This document shows, piece by piece, positions 20,212 through 30,800 of a stretch of 64,000 bases of DNA (positions are counted from its first letter, which is position 1; each line of letters opens with the position of its first letter). Source of the DNA: Chitinophaga varians (lineage in GTDB: Bacteria; Bacteroidota; Bacteroidia; Chitinophagales; Chitinophagaceae). The DNA lies in the NCBI RefSeq assembly GCF_012641275.1, contig NZ_JABAIA010000003.1, positions 1 to 64,000 on the forward strand. The letters are read 5' to 3'. The notes under the pieces were generated by a model. The model saw nothing but the letters and a program-made list of their open reading frames with translations. It had not been told where the DNA came from and did no database searches. The position numbers and the translations under genes are program-made.

Positions 20212-22098
20212 ATGACCGTTGTGAATAAATATATAAAGCTGTTAGTGGCCACCTTGGGCTTGACTGTCTTTCTTGGCCTGACATCCTGCACAAAATTCCT
20301 CGACAGGGAACCACAATCTGTCGTATCGGCAGATAATGCCTTTAAAACCTTCATCAGTTTCCAGGGATATACGGAAGAACTCTATCATTGTATACCGGAT
20401 TTTACCAACGCTTACTGGACAAATTCCTGGAACTGGGGCGAAGATGAAATTCAATCGACCTCGCGGGATTTTCACTTCATTATAAAAATCGATAACGGTG
20501 ATTTCTGGGGCTGGCAATCGCAATTCGATGGCTGGCAGGCTGGCTGGATGGACCGGAACAATACCAGCACCAATGACGACCGGTTTGCAAAATCATTGTG
20601 GAAGCTGGGCTGGTACGGCATTCGTAAAGCCAATATGGGCCTCGAGAATCTCAACTATCTCACCGATGCCACCCAGGAAGAAAAAGACCTCATCAAAGGC
20701 CAGCTGTTGTTTTTCAGGGGATGGTTTCATTTTATGTTCATTCAGTATTTCGGTGGCCTGCCGTACATTGATAAAGTACTTCCCGGCGATCAGAAGTTAA
20801 CACTGCCCCGCCTCAAATACAGCGAATGTGCAGATAAGGCCGCCGCCGATTTCGCCGAGGCGGCAAGGCTACTGCCGGTGAACTGGGACAATACCACCGC
20901 CGGTAAAAGGACGCTGGGGAAAAATCAGCTGCGTATTAATAAGATCATGGCACTGGGTTACCTCGGTAAAAATTATTTGTGGGCAGGAAGTCCCCTGATG
21001 AATTATGTATCTACCGGCAGTAAAGCATATAACGCAACCTACTGTCAGAAGGCGGCCGAGGCTTTTGGTGAACTATTGCAACGCTGCGAGTCGGGCGACG
21101 CGCCATACAGCCTTGTGGATTTTTCAAAGTACTATACTAATTTCTATAGCGCCGGCCAGAACTGGCTGATGCCGGGAGGCACGGAAGCTATTTTTCGCGG
21201 CCCTTACTACGGCGCACATGGCTCTACCTATGGCACCGCAAAACAGTATGGCTCCGCTTTGCTGACAGGAGAAACCATCACCTTTGCGCCAACTGCCAAC
21301 TATGTGGATTACTATGGCATGGCTAACGGGCTGCCCATTAAAGACATCACACAGGCAGACCCGGAATCAGGTTACGATCCGGCATATCCCTGGAAGGGAA
21401 GGGACCCCCGTTTTTATAATGATATCGTTTTCGATGGCGTGAAATGTGTGCAGGGCGCCACCACGGATGAAAACAACCGCTATGCGAATCTCTTCACCGG
21501 TGGCAGTTACCGCGATGTCAGCAGCGCCAGCCGGTCCGGCTATTTACTCCACAAGTTTGTACCCATGACCGCTAATCGGTTTGATAACGGCTGGAGCTAC
21601 GACAAGGCGCTCAATATCCATTTGCCTTACATGCGTCTGGCAGACGTATACCTGATGTATGCAGAAGCGGCTGCTGAAGGGTATGGATCTGCAGCAGGAA
21701 AATCCGGTAATTATAACAAAACGGCATTAGACGCCATCAATACCATCCGTGACCGGGCGGGAGCAGGACATGTGGCTCCGCGCTTTACTGGCGCGCTGGA
21801 CGAATTTATGAGCGAAGTTCGGCGCGAACGGGCAGTGGAACTCGCTTTTGAAGGTCATCGTTTTAATGATCTGAGAAGGTGGATGTTGCTGATACAGCGG
21901 CCGTATACCCTGAAAAAATCAGTAGAATTTGACCGGTCGTCCACGTTCAGTACGGCCGATCCCAGGAATAACAAGGTGCTCAACTTACGTGAAGCTGTAA
22001 TCCTGGAGCGGAAATATTCAGAGAAACACTATTGGCTGCCGCTGAAAAATGCGGATGCCAATATGTACCTGGATTTTAAACAGAATCCCGGTTGGTAA
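20212..22098 (+). CDS. SusD/RagB nutrient-binding lipoprotein (XusB-like)
   Basis: 628 residues. The signal peptide ends at a lipobox (GLTSCTKFLDREP), and the mature N-terminus has the LDREPQSVVSADNAF pattern typical of SusD. The C-terminal SusD core ends in YWLPLKNADANMYLDFKQNPGW, and the YLMYAEAAAEGY and ELAFEGHRFNDLRRW segments are hallmark motifs. It forms the lid of the SusC transporter encoded immediately upstream (two-base gap). Confidence 0.95.
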   Translation: MTVVNKYIKLLVATLGLTVFLGLTSCTKFLDREPQSVVSADNAFKTFISFQGYTEELYHCIPDFTNAYWTNSWNWGEDEIQSTSRDFHFIIKIDNGDFWGWQSQFDGWQAGWMDRNNTSTNDDRFAKSLWKLGWYGIRKANMGLENLNYLTDATQEEKDLIKGQLLFFRGWFHFMFIQYFGGLPYIDKVLPGDQKLTLPRLKYSECADKAAADFAEAARLLPVNWDNTTAGKRTLGKNQLRINKIMALGYLGKNYLWAGSPLMNYVSTGSKAYNATYCQKAAEAFGELLQRCESGDAPYSLVDFSKYYTNFYSAGQNWLMPGGTEAIFRGPYYGAHGSTYGTAKQYGSALLTGETITFAPTANYVDYYGMANGLPIKDITQADPESGYDPAYPWKGRDPRFYNDIVFDGVKCVQGATTDENNRYANLFTGGSYRDVSSASRSGYLLHKFVPMTANRFDNGWSYDKALNIHLPYMRLADVYLMYAEAAAEGYGSAAGKSGNYNKTALDAINTIRDRAGAGHVAPRFTGALDEFMSEVRRERAVELAFEGHRFNDLRRWMLLIQRPYTLKKSVEFDRSSTFSTADPRNNKVLNLREAVILERKYSEKHYWLPLKNADANMYLDFKQNPGW

Positions 22099-22144
22099 AA
22101 CGCGCAGTTCCTGCTTGTACCGTTACCGCTAATTTCAAAAATTC

Positions 22145-24964
22145 ATGAACCAGATGAAAGCATTAATAGCCGCTATTGTATTGACAGGCCTCGTGCAGAC
22201 GGCACAGGCACAGGACACTACTGGCATCATTATATCAAACCTTCCTGACAGCAATACCGCGCAGGCGGCATTCCGCAGATTGAATAAAAATGAACTGCCG
22301 GGTGGCATTTCAGTGGTGGACGTAGCATCACAAATGACACAAAACTATATGAACTACAGCCTCGAAAATATGGAGAGCTGGGCCAATGGTTTTAACGGCA
22401 ATAGTATGTGGGGAATGGGAAGTTACCTGCTCGTGATCGACGGAGTACCCCGTGAGGCCACCAATGTGTTGCCCACTGAAATAGAACAGATTTCATTTCT
22501 CAAAGGGGTGAATGCAGTAGCATTATATGGCAGCCGGGCTGCGAAAGGCGTGATATATATTACTACGAAAAGAGGAAAAGCCGGCAACCAGCGGATAGAC
22601 GTAAGGGCAAATGGAGGGACCATGGTGCCTAAAGCCTATCCCGCATACCTGGGATCAGCCGAGTATATGACGCTCTATAATGAGGCACGCCGTAATGACG
22701 GGCTCACAGACCTGTATACCCCTGAAACTATTGCCCAATATGCCTCCGGTAAAAATAAATACAGGTATCCCGACGTAGATTATTATTCAGATGAATACCT
22801 TAAAAAATTTTTTAGCCGTTACGATGTAACGGCAGAGATATCAGGAGGAAATAATAAAGCCCGCTATTATACCAATATCGGCTATCAGACTACCGGATCG
22901 TTGCTCAACTTTGGAGAGGCCCGCCAAAATGGAAAATCGGACCGCCTCAATCTGCGTGGTAACGTAGACGTTAACCTGAATGATTATATTTCCTGTAATA
23001 TAGATGCCGGCGCCATCTTTTATACCGGAAGAGGCGTAAATACCGATTATTGGGGCAGTGCGGCCACGTTGCGGCCTTATCGTTTTGCGCCACTTGTTCC
23101 TATAGATATGCTACGGCCGGATGATGAAGCATCCAATGTGCTGGTGAAGAACAGTAACCATATTATTGACGGGAAGTATCTGCTGGGCGGCACGCAGCTG
23201 GACCAGACCAATCCTTTTGCCGCTATCTATGCCGGTGGCAACAACCGGTATATAAGCCGGCAATTCCTGTTTAATACCGGTGTGAATGCAGACCTCAGGA
23301 ATTTGCTGAAAGGGCTTTCCTTCCACGCTACGTTTGCGGTGGATTATAATACATCCTATAATCTCGCTTACAATAACAGTTATGCCGTATATGCGCCAAC
23401 CTGGAGCACGTCTTCCGATAAGGATGTGATCAGCAGTCTTACGCAGTATGGACAAGATGCAACGTCCGGTGTGCAGAATGTGAGCAACAGCTGGTACCGT
23501 CAAACCATTGCTGCCACCGGTCAGTTCAATTACCTGAATACTATCGGTGATAAGCATCATCTCTCTGCTGTTTTGCTGGTGAATGGTTTTCAGCAGTCGG
23601 AGTCTGCGATTTATCATCGCACCAGTAATGCCAACCTGGGTTTGCAACTGGGCTATAATTTCAGCAATACCTACTATGTTGATTTCAGCAGTGCCATGGT
23701 CCACAGTGCGAAACTGCCAGTAGGAAACCGGAATGCTTTCTCTCCAACAGTGTCACTCGGCTGGCGAATCAGTAATGCGCCTTTTCTGCGGAGCGTATCA
23801 GCGATCGATGACCTTCGTTTGACTGCTGCGGCAGGGGTGTTGCACACTGACCTGGATATTTTATCCTACTATTTGTACCAGGGGGCCTATACCACCCAGG
23901 GCAGCTGGTTTGGCTGGAAAGACGGTACCGGTGTACAGGCTACCGAGTCGCGTCGGGGAGCTAACCCTGATATGCGTTTCCCTAAGAGAGAAGAATTCAG
24001 CATTGGCCTGGATGGCTCTTTCTTTCATCAGTTGATAAAACTGAACGGTAATTTCTTTATCAATAAAATCACCGGCAACATCATACAGCCGGATGTACTT
24101 TATCCTTCCTACTTTACCACCGGGTTCCCGTTATCCTCTTTCATTCCCTATATCAATTATAATGATGATAAGCGGGTGGGTTTTGACTTCAACCTCAGTT
24201 TTCATAATAAGTTGAGAGAGGTCAGCTATACTATCGGGTTGGTAGGCAGTTACTACAAAACTATGGCCACGAAACGAGCAGAATTATATGCTGACGACTA
24301 TCAACGCCGCCAGGGAAAACCACTGGATGCCATATGGGGATTACAAAGCCAGGGATTTTTCCGTGATGAGAATGATATTAAAAATTCTCCTGCCCAGGCT
24401 TTTGGCCAGGTAAAACCGGGTGATATCAAATATAAAGATCAAAACGGTGACGGGATCATTGATGCCCGTGATGAAGTGTACCTCGGCCGTGCCGGCTGGT
24501 TTGGTTCTCCGCTTACGCTGGGCATCAATCTGAGCGCCAGGTGGAGGAATTTCTCTTTTCTGGCCCTGGGGGTGGGCCGCTTTGGCGCATACGATATGAA
24601 GAATAATTCCTGGTTTTGGGTTGCCGGAGAAAGTAAATATTCCACTATCGTGAGAGACCGCTGGACACCGGAAACAGCAGAAACCGCCACGTATCCCCGC
24701 CTGACTACGCTCGCCAGCGATAATAATTTCCGCAATTCAGATTTCTGGTTGTATAAAACCAATCGCATAGACCTGGAGAAAGTGCAGGTTTCCTATGATA
24801 TGAGCGGTTTGCTGGGTAAAAAGAAAGTGTTGAAAGAAATGGGAGTATATGTCAGTGCTTTTAACCTGCTAACGATATCGGCAGAACGAAAAGTGTTGGA
24901 AATGAATGTAGGCGGTGCTCCGCAAACACGCCTGTATAATCTGGGTATAAAGGGATCATTTTAA
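22145..24964 (+). CDS. SusC-like transporter lacking the usual N-terminal domain (XusC-like)
   Basis: 939 residues with signal peptide MNQMKALIAAIVLTGLVQTAQA. Unlike the first SusC, it has no CarboxypepD_reg-like repeat domain; a plug-like region follows after a short linker (YLLVIDGVPREATNVLPTEIEQISFLKG, ALYGSRAAKGVIYITTKRGK). The barrel is full length and includes DQNGDGIIDARDEVYLGRAG. The canonical start of the plug is also altered. It is the second transporter of a duplicated SusC/D set, as in xusABCDE of Prevotella bryantii, and may handle a different oligosaccharide size. Confidence 0.92.
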   Translation: MNQMKALIAAIVLTGLVQTAQAQDTTGIIISNLPDSNTAQAAFRRLNKNELPGGISVVDVASQMTQNYMNYSLENMESWANGFNGNSMWGMGSYLLVIDGVPREATNVLPTEIEQISFLKGVNAVALYGSRAAKGVIYITTKRGKAGNQRIDVRANGGTMVPKAYPAYLGSAEYMTLYNEARRNDGLTDLYTPETIAQYASGKNKYRYPDVDYYSDEYLKKFFSRYDVTAEISGGNNKARYYTNIGYQTTGSLLNFGEARQNGKSDRLNLRGNVDVNLNDYISCNIDAGAIFYTGRGVNTDYWGSAATLRPYRFAPLVPIDMLRPDDEASNVLVKNSNHIIDGKYLLGGTQLDQTNPFAAIYAGGNNRYISRQFLFNTGVNADLRNLLKGLSFHATFAVDYNTSYNLAYNNSYAVYAPTWSTSSDKDVISSLTQYGQDATSGVQNVSNSWYRQTIAATGQFNYLNTIGDKHHLSAVLLVNGFQQSESAIYHRTSNANLGLQLGYNFSNTYYVDFSSAMVHSAKLPVGNRNAFSPTVSLGWRISNAPFLRSVSAIDDLRLTAAAGVLHTDLDILSYYLYQGAYTTQGSWFGWKDGTGVQATESRRGANPDMRFPKREEFSIGLDGSFFHQLIKLNGNFFINKITGNIIQPDVLYPSYFTTGFPLSSFIPYINYNDDKRVGFDFNLSFHNKLREVSYTIGLVGSYYKTMATKRAELYADDYQRRQGKPLDAIWGLQSQGFFRDENDIKNSPAQAFGQVKPGDIKYKDQNGDGIIDARDEVYLGRAGWFGSPLTLGINLSARWRNFSFLALGVGRFGAYDMKNNSWFWVAGESKYSTIVRDRWTPETAETATYPRLTTLASDNNFRNSDFWLYKTNRIDLEKVQVSYDMSGLLGKKKVLKEMGVYVSAFNLLTISAERKVLEMNVGGAPQTRLYNLGIKGSF

Positions 24965-24997
24965 ACTTTTTCATTCGCATAATTAAGTTCCCGTTTT

Positions 24998-26767
24998 ATG
25001 AAAATAAATATTGTCATTTTACTGGCCTGTCTGTTGCTGGTGACTGGCTGCAAAGATCTGCTGGTGCCGGAAATTGAAAATATCCGGGACCTGAATCCGG
25101 GTAAATATCCTCCCAATGACGCGGCGCTGCCATTTGGCGTATTGCTCAACGGTTATAACCGGATACCCACTAATTCCTGGTCATTTAATGATGTGGCCAC
25201 TGACGACGCAGTGACAAATGACCAGAGCAACAGTTTCCTGAAAATAGCGAACGGACAGTGGACGGCCAATAACAATCCGTTGAGCCAGTGGACCAACGCC
25301 TATGCGGCTATCCAGTATCTTAACATCGTCTTGCGCGACGTGGATACGGTACGCTGGGTGTCAGATCCCATAGTAAGTAAATTATTTGCCATGCGGATAA
25401 AAGGGGAGGCCGCCGGTTTGCGCGCTCTTTTCTATTACCATCTGCTGCAGGCCCACGCCGGTGTATCTGAAAGCGGCGCTGTGCTGGGAGTACCCATTAT
25501 TACCGCAGTGCAGGGGCCTAATGCTGATTTCAATACGCCCAGGGCAACCTTTGAGGCTTGTATGAAACAAATTTACAGTGACCTGTCGATGGCGGACGAT
25601 TTGCTTCCGCTGGATTACGAAAATATTGCAGGTGCCGCATTCATTCCTGCGAAGTATGGCACTATTACCAAAGAGCAGTATGACCGTGCTTTCGGCTCCG
25701 CTTTCCGGGGATTCTTCACGGGGCGCGTAGCAAAGGCAATCCGGTCAAAGGCCGCATTACTGGCTGCCAGTCCGGCTTTCAGTGCAGGTAGCACCACTAC
25801 CTGGGCCGATGCGGCCGACTATGCAGGAGAAGTGCTTTATCTGAAAGGTGGCGTCAGCGCTTTGGCTTCCAATGGCCTTACCTGGTATGCCAATGCAAGT
25901 GAAATTGCCGGTCTCGCTGATGGCGCCAACCCCGCTGAAATACTCTGGAGGAACAATTACGGCGATAACCGCGACCTGGAGCAGGCTAACTATCCACCGG
26001 GACTGTTTGGCAATGGGCGTATCAATCCAACACAAAACCTGGTAGACGCTTTTCCTATGGCTAACGGAATACCGATTACCAATACCGGCAGCGGTTATGA
26101 TGCAACGAAACCATACGCCAATAGAGACCCCCGGCTACGCATGTTTATTTTAGTGAATGGCGGTACCGCCGGGCCGAATAATACCGTCATCAGTACTGCT
26201 GCGGACGGTGGCACAAATGATGGGCTCAACATAGTGGGAACATCTACCAGGACCGGTTATTATCTCCGCAAGCTGTTGCGGCAGGACGTAAACCTGAATC
26301 CTACTTCCACCAACAACCAGCGGCACTACAAGCCGCATATCCGGTATACGGAGATTTTTCTCAACTACGCAGAGGCGGCCAATGAAGCCTGGGGCCCGTT
26401 AGGAGCCGGAAGGTATGGCATCTCCGCCTATGATGTGATCAGGGCTATCCGGAAAAGAGCCGGTGTAGGCACCACCAATGGCGATGCCTGGCTGGAAGAA
26501 GCGAAAGGCAGTAAAGACCTGATGAGAGACCTTATCAGGAATGAGCGGAGAATAGAATTGTGCTTTGAAGGGTTTCGCTTCTGGGACCTGCGCCGCTGGA
26601 AGGTGGACCTTGGCGAAACGGCTAGGGGAGTGAGCATAAAGAATAATGTTTCGGCCGTGATAAATGTGGAGCCCAGGCAGTTCCAGCCATTCATGGCTTA
26701 TGGCCCCATACCTTATGGAGAAATACTGAAGTTTGGCGCGCTGGAACAAAACAAAGGCTGGCGTTAA
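24998..26767 (+). CDS. SusD/RagB nutrient-binding lipoprotein (XusD-like)
   Basis: 589 residues; signal peptide and lipobox (LLLVTGCKDLLVPE). SusD hallmarks include RGEAAGLRALFYYHLLQ-type helix sequence, FLNYAEAANEAWGPLG and ELCFEGFRFWDLRRWK near the end. It starts 33 bp after the second SusC gene and serves as its partner. Confidence 0.94.
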   Translation: MKINIVILLACLLLVTGCKDLLVPEIENIRDLNPGKYPPNDAALPFGVLLNGYNRIPTNSWSFNDVATDDAVTNDQSNSFLKIANGQWTANNNPLSQWTNAYAAIQYLNIVLRDVDTVRWVSDPIVSKLFAMRIKGEAAGLRALFYYHLLQAHAGVSESGAVLGVPIITAVQGPNADFNTPRATFEACMKQIYSDLSMADDLLPLDYENIAGAAFIPAKYGTITKEQYDRAFGSAFRGFFTGRVAKAIRSKAALLAASPAFSAGSTTTWADAADYAGEVLYLKGGVSALASNGLTWYANASEIAGLADGANPAEILWRNNYGDNRDLEQANYPPGLFGNGRINPTQNLVDAFPMANGIPITNTGSGYDATKPYANRDPRLRMFILVNGGTAGPNNTVISTAADGGTNDGLNIVGTSTRTGYYLRKLLRQDVNLNPTSTNNQRHYKPHIRYTEIFLNYAEAANEAWGPLGAGRYGISAYDVIRAIRKRAGVGTTNGDAWLEEAKGSKDLMRDLIRNERRIELCFEGFRFWDLRRWKVDLGETARGVSIKNNVSAVINVEPRQFQPFMAYGPIPYGEILKFGALEQNKGWR

Positions 26768-26819
26768 TAAAAAGCAGGACAGGTGATCATTTTTAATTGA
26801 TTTTTTGAAAACAGCAAAG

Positions 26820-27770
26820 ATGAAAAAGTTTTTAATGCCCGTGGTATTACTGCTGCTCGCAGCATGTAACAAAAACGTAACGTTTCCCGACTATCCTTAT
26901 CAAACGGTATACTTCGCTTATCAATACCCCGTGCGCACCATCACTTTCGGAGAAGATATCTTCAGCACAGAGCTGGATAACCAGCGGAAATGTAAAATCA
27001 TGGCTGCAACGGGTGGTGTTTATTACAGCAAAAACGATGTGAACATCAGTATAGCGGTAGATAATACCCTGTTGGGGAACGGGTTGCTGTTTGGCGCCGG
27101 TAAAGATGAGATTCTGCCCATGCCCGCTAAGTATTATTCATTGGCAGACAACAAAATCATTATTCCCAAAGGCAGCCTGGCCGGCGGCGTGGAAGTGCAG
27201 CTGGCGGACGCCTTTTTTAATGATCCGAAGGCAATTAAGAATACCTATGTGATTCCATTACGTATAACCGATAAATCAGGCGCGGATTCTGTCCTGAGCG
27301 GAAAAGATTTTATTCTGTATGCCGTCAAATACGTGAATGAGTGGCATGGTAACTACCTGCGCAGAGGGAAAGATGTTGTATCAGGAAGCGTAAATCAAAC
27401 CATCGTGCGGCATAAGGAGTATGTGGAAAAAGATGAGGTCAATAAGTTAAGTACAAGGTCCATGAAGGAACTGGAGTTTCCGGTAGTATACAAAGACAAA
27501 GACGGCAATAACATCAACTGTACGTTGCTGCTCTCCTTCCAGGACGGCGGGAAATGTACGGTTTCTGCAGTAACCGCCAATATCAGCGCTACGGGAGATG
27601 GACAATTTGTAAAGAGGGGAGAGAAGAACAGCTGGGGAAACAAAGACCGCGATGCGCTTTATCTTACCTACCAGGTTACCCTGCCTGGTATGCAGGTGTC
27701 TTCATCGGACACGCTGGTACTCAGGGACCGGTCTGTCACCATGGAAACATTTACGCCTGTGAGTAAATAA
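26820..27770 (+). CDS. Surface glycan-binding-type lipoprotein (DUF1735/DUF5627-like, XusE position)
   Basis: 316 residues from the ATG at 26820; signal peptide VVLLLLAACNK with lipobox. The beta-rich body (VYFAYQYPVRTITFGED, YVIPLRITDKSGADSVLSG) resembles the DUF1735 domain found in surface glycan-binding proteins next to SusC/D pairs. Its place as the fifth gene after SusC-SusD-SusC-SusD matches xusE. It is probably displayed on the cell surface and helps bind xylan. Confidence 0.85.
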   Translation: MKKFLMPVVLLLLAACNKNVTFPDYPYQTVYFAYQYPVRTITFGEDIFSTELDNQRKCKIMAATGGVYYSKNDVNISIAVDNTLLGNGLLFGAGKDEILPMPAKYYSLADNKIIIPKGSLAGGVEVQLADAFFNDPKAIKNTYVIPLRITDKSGADSVLSGKDFILYAVKYVNEWHGNYLRRGKDVVSGSVNQTIVRHKEYVEKDEVNKLSTRSMKELEFPVVYKDKDGNNINCTLLLSFQDGGKCTVSAVTANISATGDGQFVKRGEKNSWGNKDRDALYLTYQVTLPGMQVSSSDTLVLRDRSVTMETFTPVSK

Positions 27771-27793
27771 TATTTCACCCCTGACGAAGGCAC

Positions 27794-27837
27794 AAAATGA
27801 TAACAGCCCCTGTTTGCCACGGGGCTGTTATCATTTT
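27794..27837. terminator. Bidirectional terminator between the sus operon and the hybrid regulator
   Basis: Perfect 17-bp arms beginning AAAATGATAACAGCCCC (27794-27810) and ending in GGCTGTTATCATTTT (to 27837) around a ten-base loop. A/T runs at both ends suit both converging transcripts. Confidence 0.9.
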
Positions 27838-27847
27838 GGCTGTTTGA

Positions 27848-30800
27848 CTACTCAAGCGCCTTATCCCTTTGCATCCTGGCCATAAATTCGGAGGGCAGCA
27901 CATTGTATTTTGCCTTGAATGATTTGGCGAAATAGTTGGGCGTGGAGAAGCCTACCTGATAGGCGATTTCAGCAATGGTCAGGTCACTTTTTTTCATCAG
28001 CATGGCGGCTTTTTCCAAGCGGTAAGACCGGATATATTCTACCGGGGTCTGGCCGGTTAATTCCAGTAATTTATTGTACAGCGAACTCCTGCTCATCCCT
28101 AGTTCCTTGCTCAGGCTTTCGACCGAAAGTTGGGAATCTGTCAGGTTTTCTTCCAGGTGGCCCGCGATCCGCGCCATTAACTTTTCTTCCGATGATACCT
28201 TTTCAATTTCAGGCGCAAGTAATTTTATTTGTTTGGTATACGTGTTTTTCAGGGTGTGGTTGAGATGCAGGAGGTTTCTGATCTTGGCATGCAGTATTTC
28301 GAAGTTAAATGGTTTGGTAATATAGTCGTTGGCGCCTGTTGCCAGTCCAGCGATCTGTTGGGCTTCATGGGTGAGCGCGGTGAGCAATATTACCGGTATA
28401 TGACTGGTCCGTTTATCCGACTTTAACTTTTGCAATAAGCTGATACCATCCATTTGCGGCATAGTGATATCACTGACGATCAAATGCGGATGCTGTAACA
28501 GGGCTTTTTGCCAGCCGTCTTTCCCATTGGCGGCTTCTATTATTTTGTAATTCCTGCAAAGGTTATCTTTAAGATAGAACCGGAAGTCGTCATTGTCTTC
28601 CACGATGAGTACAACAGCCTTGTCCTGACTGTCCGGCAATTCCCCGCGGGCCTGCGATGCTGCTGCTGCCTGTTCCTGCGGTGTTGTTTCAGCGACGGAC
28701 AACAACGGATGGTCAGGCGGCGCCTGTTTTGCCGGGTTTTCTGCTACTGCTTTCAATGGCAGTTCTATGGTGAATGTAGCGCCCTGTCCCGGTTCGCTGT
28801 CTACGTCAATTGTGCCGCCATGTATTGTTACAAATTCTTTCGTAATAGACAGGCCTATGCCGATTCCCTGGTTTAATATGGTGGAAGCGGTATCTGTCTG
28901 AAAGAAATGTTCGAAGATCCTGTCTTTTTTATCTTTGGGAATGCCGACGCCGGTATCTTTTACTGTTATCCGGACCCATTGCAGGCAGGCAGCTTCATCT
29001 GCGTTCAACAGCTGCAGCGTGACGGTAACCGCGCCTTTTTCCGATGTAAACTTAAAGGCGTTGGAGAGCAGATTGAAAAGGATACGTTCTGTTTTGTCAT
29101 GGTCAAATAGAACATACAGTACTTCGGGGCCACTGATAAAAGTGAATTGTATGTTCTTTCTTTCGGCAAAATCACGGAAAGAGTCTGTAACCTCCCTGAT
29201 AAAAGCTACAAAATCTCCCGCTGTCGGCTGTAGTTTTAGCTCCTGTTCTTCCATTCTCCTGAAGTCCAGTAATTGGTTGACCAGGTTAAGCAGCCGCCTG
29301 GAATTTCTTTTGATCATGTTTAGCCTGTCGAGGCGGGGACCGCTGCTTTCTCCACTAATGAGCTGTTCCACCGGGCCCATGATCAGTGAAATGGGTGTTC
29401 TGAAATCATGGCTGAGGTTGGTGAGGAATTTAATTTTAAGCCGGTCGATGTCTTGTAGTCTTTTTACTTCCAGCCTTTCCTGTTCCAGCAGGAATTTTTT
29501 CCTTATCCGCTTAATGCCGAGGTAACGGCTATATAGCAATAACAGGCAAATGGCGCAGACATAAAAGACGTATGCATAGATAGTACGCCAAAAGGGCGGG
29601 CGGACGTGGATTTTTATGGTGGTGTCCCTGCTGCTCCAGATTCCATCGTTGTTAGCGGCTTTGACGTGGAAGGTGTATTCTCCGGGATCAAGGTTCGTAT
29701 AGGCGGCACTGTTGGCTGTGCCGGTATAGTTCCAGTCTTTATCAAATCCATCGAGTTTGTAGGCGTAATGGTTTTCGGTGGGAAGGGTATAGTTGAGCGC
29801 TACAAAACTGATGACAAAGTTTTGTTTGTAGGCCAGGCGGATGTTGTCGGCTACAGCAATATGTGCTGTAAGGGGACCGTCCTCATCGGGAAGTATCGAT
29901 TTGTTGGATACCTTTAAATCTGTCAGCAGTACGGCCGGCGCATGTTTATTGAGGGTAAGGTCGGAGGGCGTAAAGTAATTAATGCCTTCCAGTCCGCCGA
30001 ACATCAGGTCTCCGTCAGACAGGCGTATCCCGGAGTTATGAACGAAGTTGTTATTTTGAACGCCGTTATAGCGTGTATAGTTTCTGAATTTTTTTGACTC
30101 AACATGAAAACTGCTGATGCCCATGTTGGTACTTAGCCAGATAATACCGCTTTTATCTTCAATGATTTTGTAAATGGTCACGTTTTGCAGGCCGTCTTTT
30201 TCGGAAAAATTGATAAACCTTTTTTGCGTTTTGTCAAAATAACTCAGGCCGCCAAAGGTGCCTGCCCACATACGGCCTTTACTGTCGCACAACAATGTTT
30301 GCACTTTGTCACTGGGCAACAGGCTGTTGCTTTGCGTATAGATGTCCCACTGGCCCGTGCCCGGATAATAAACACCAACGCCGCCTCCATGGGTGCCGAT
30401 CCAGATATTGCCTTCCGTATCTTCCTCAATGGCCCTGATATATCCGTTAAACGGCAGCTTTTTCTCATTGGGCCTGGTAGGGTCGGGATGAGGAGTATAC
30501 CTGGTAACGACCTGCTCATTTTTGAGAACGTTCAGCCCTTCTCCGTTGGTGCCAACCCAAACGTTGCCTTTACTGTCTTCCTTTAGGCAAAAAATATCAT
30601 TGGCGCCGGGATGGTCGCTCCCCGCGACTTTTGTAAGGTATTTATAGCTGCCGGTAGCGCTGTTTATGATAAGCAGGCCCAATGCATACGTGCCGATGTA
30701 TAGTTTTTTGTCGCGGGTGTACTGGAGGGCCATAATGGCCGCTTTATTACCCTTTACCGGCAGCGGGATGTCAATGGGACGGACTTTCCCTGTTTTGCGG

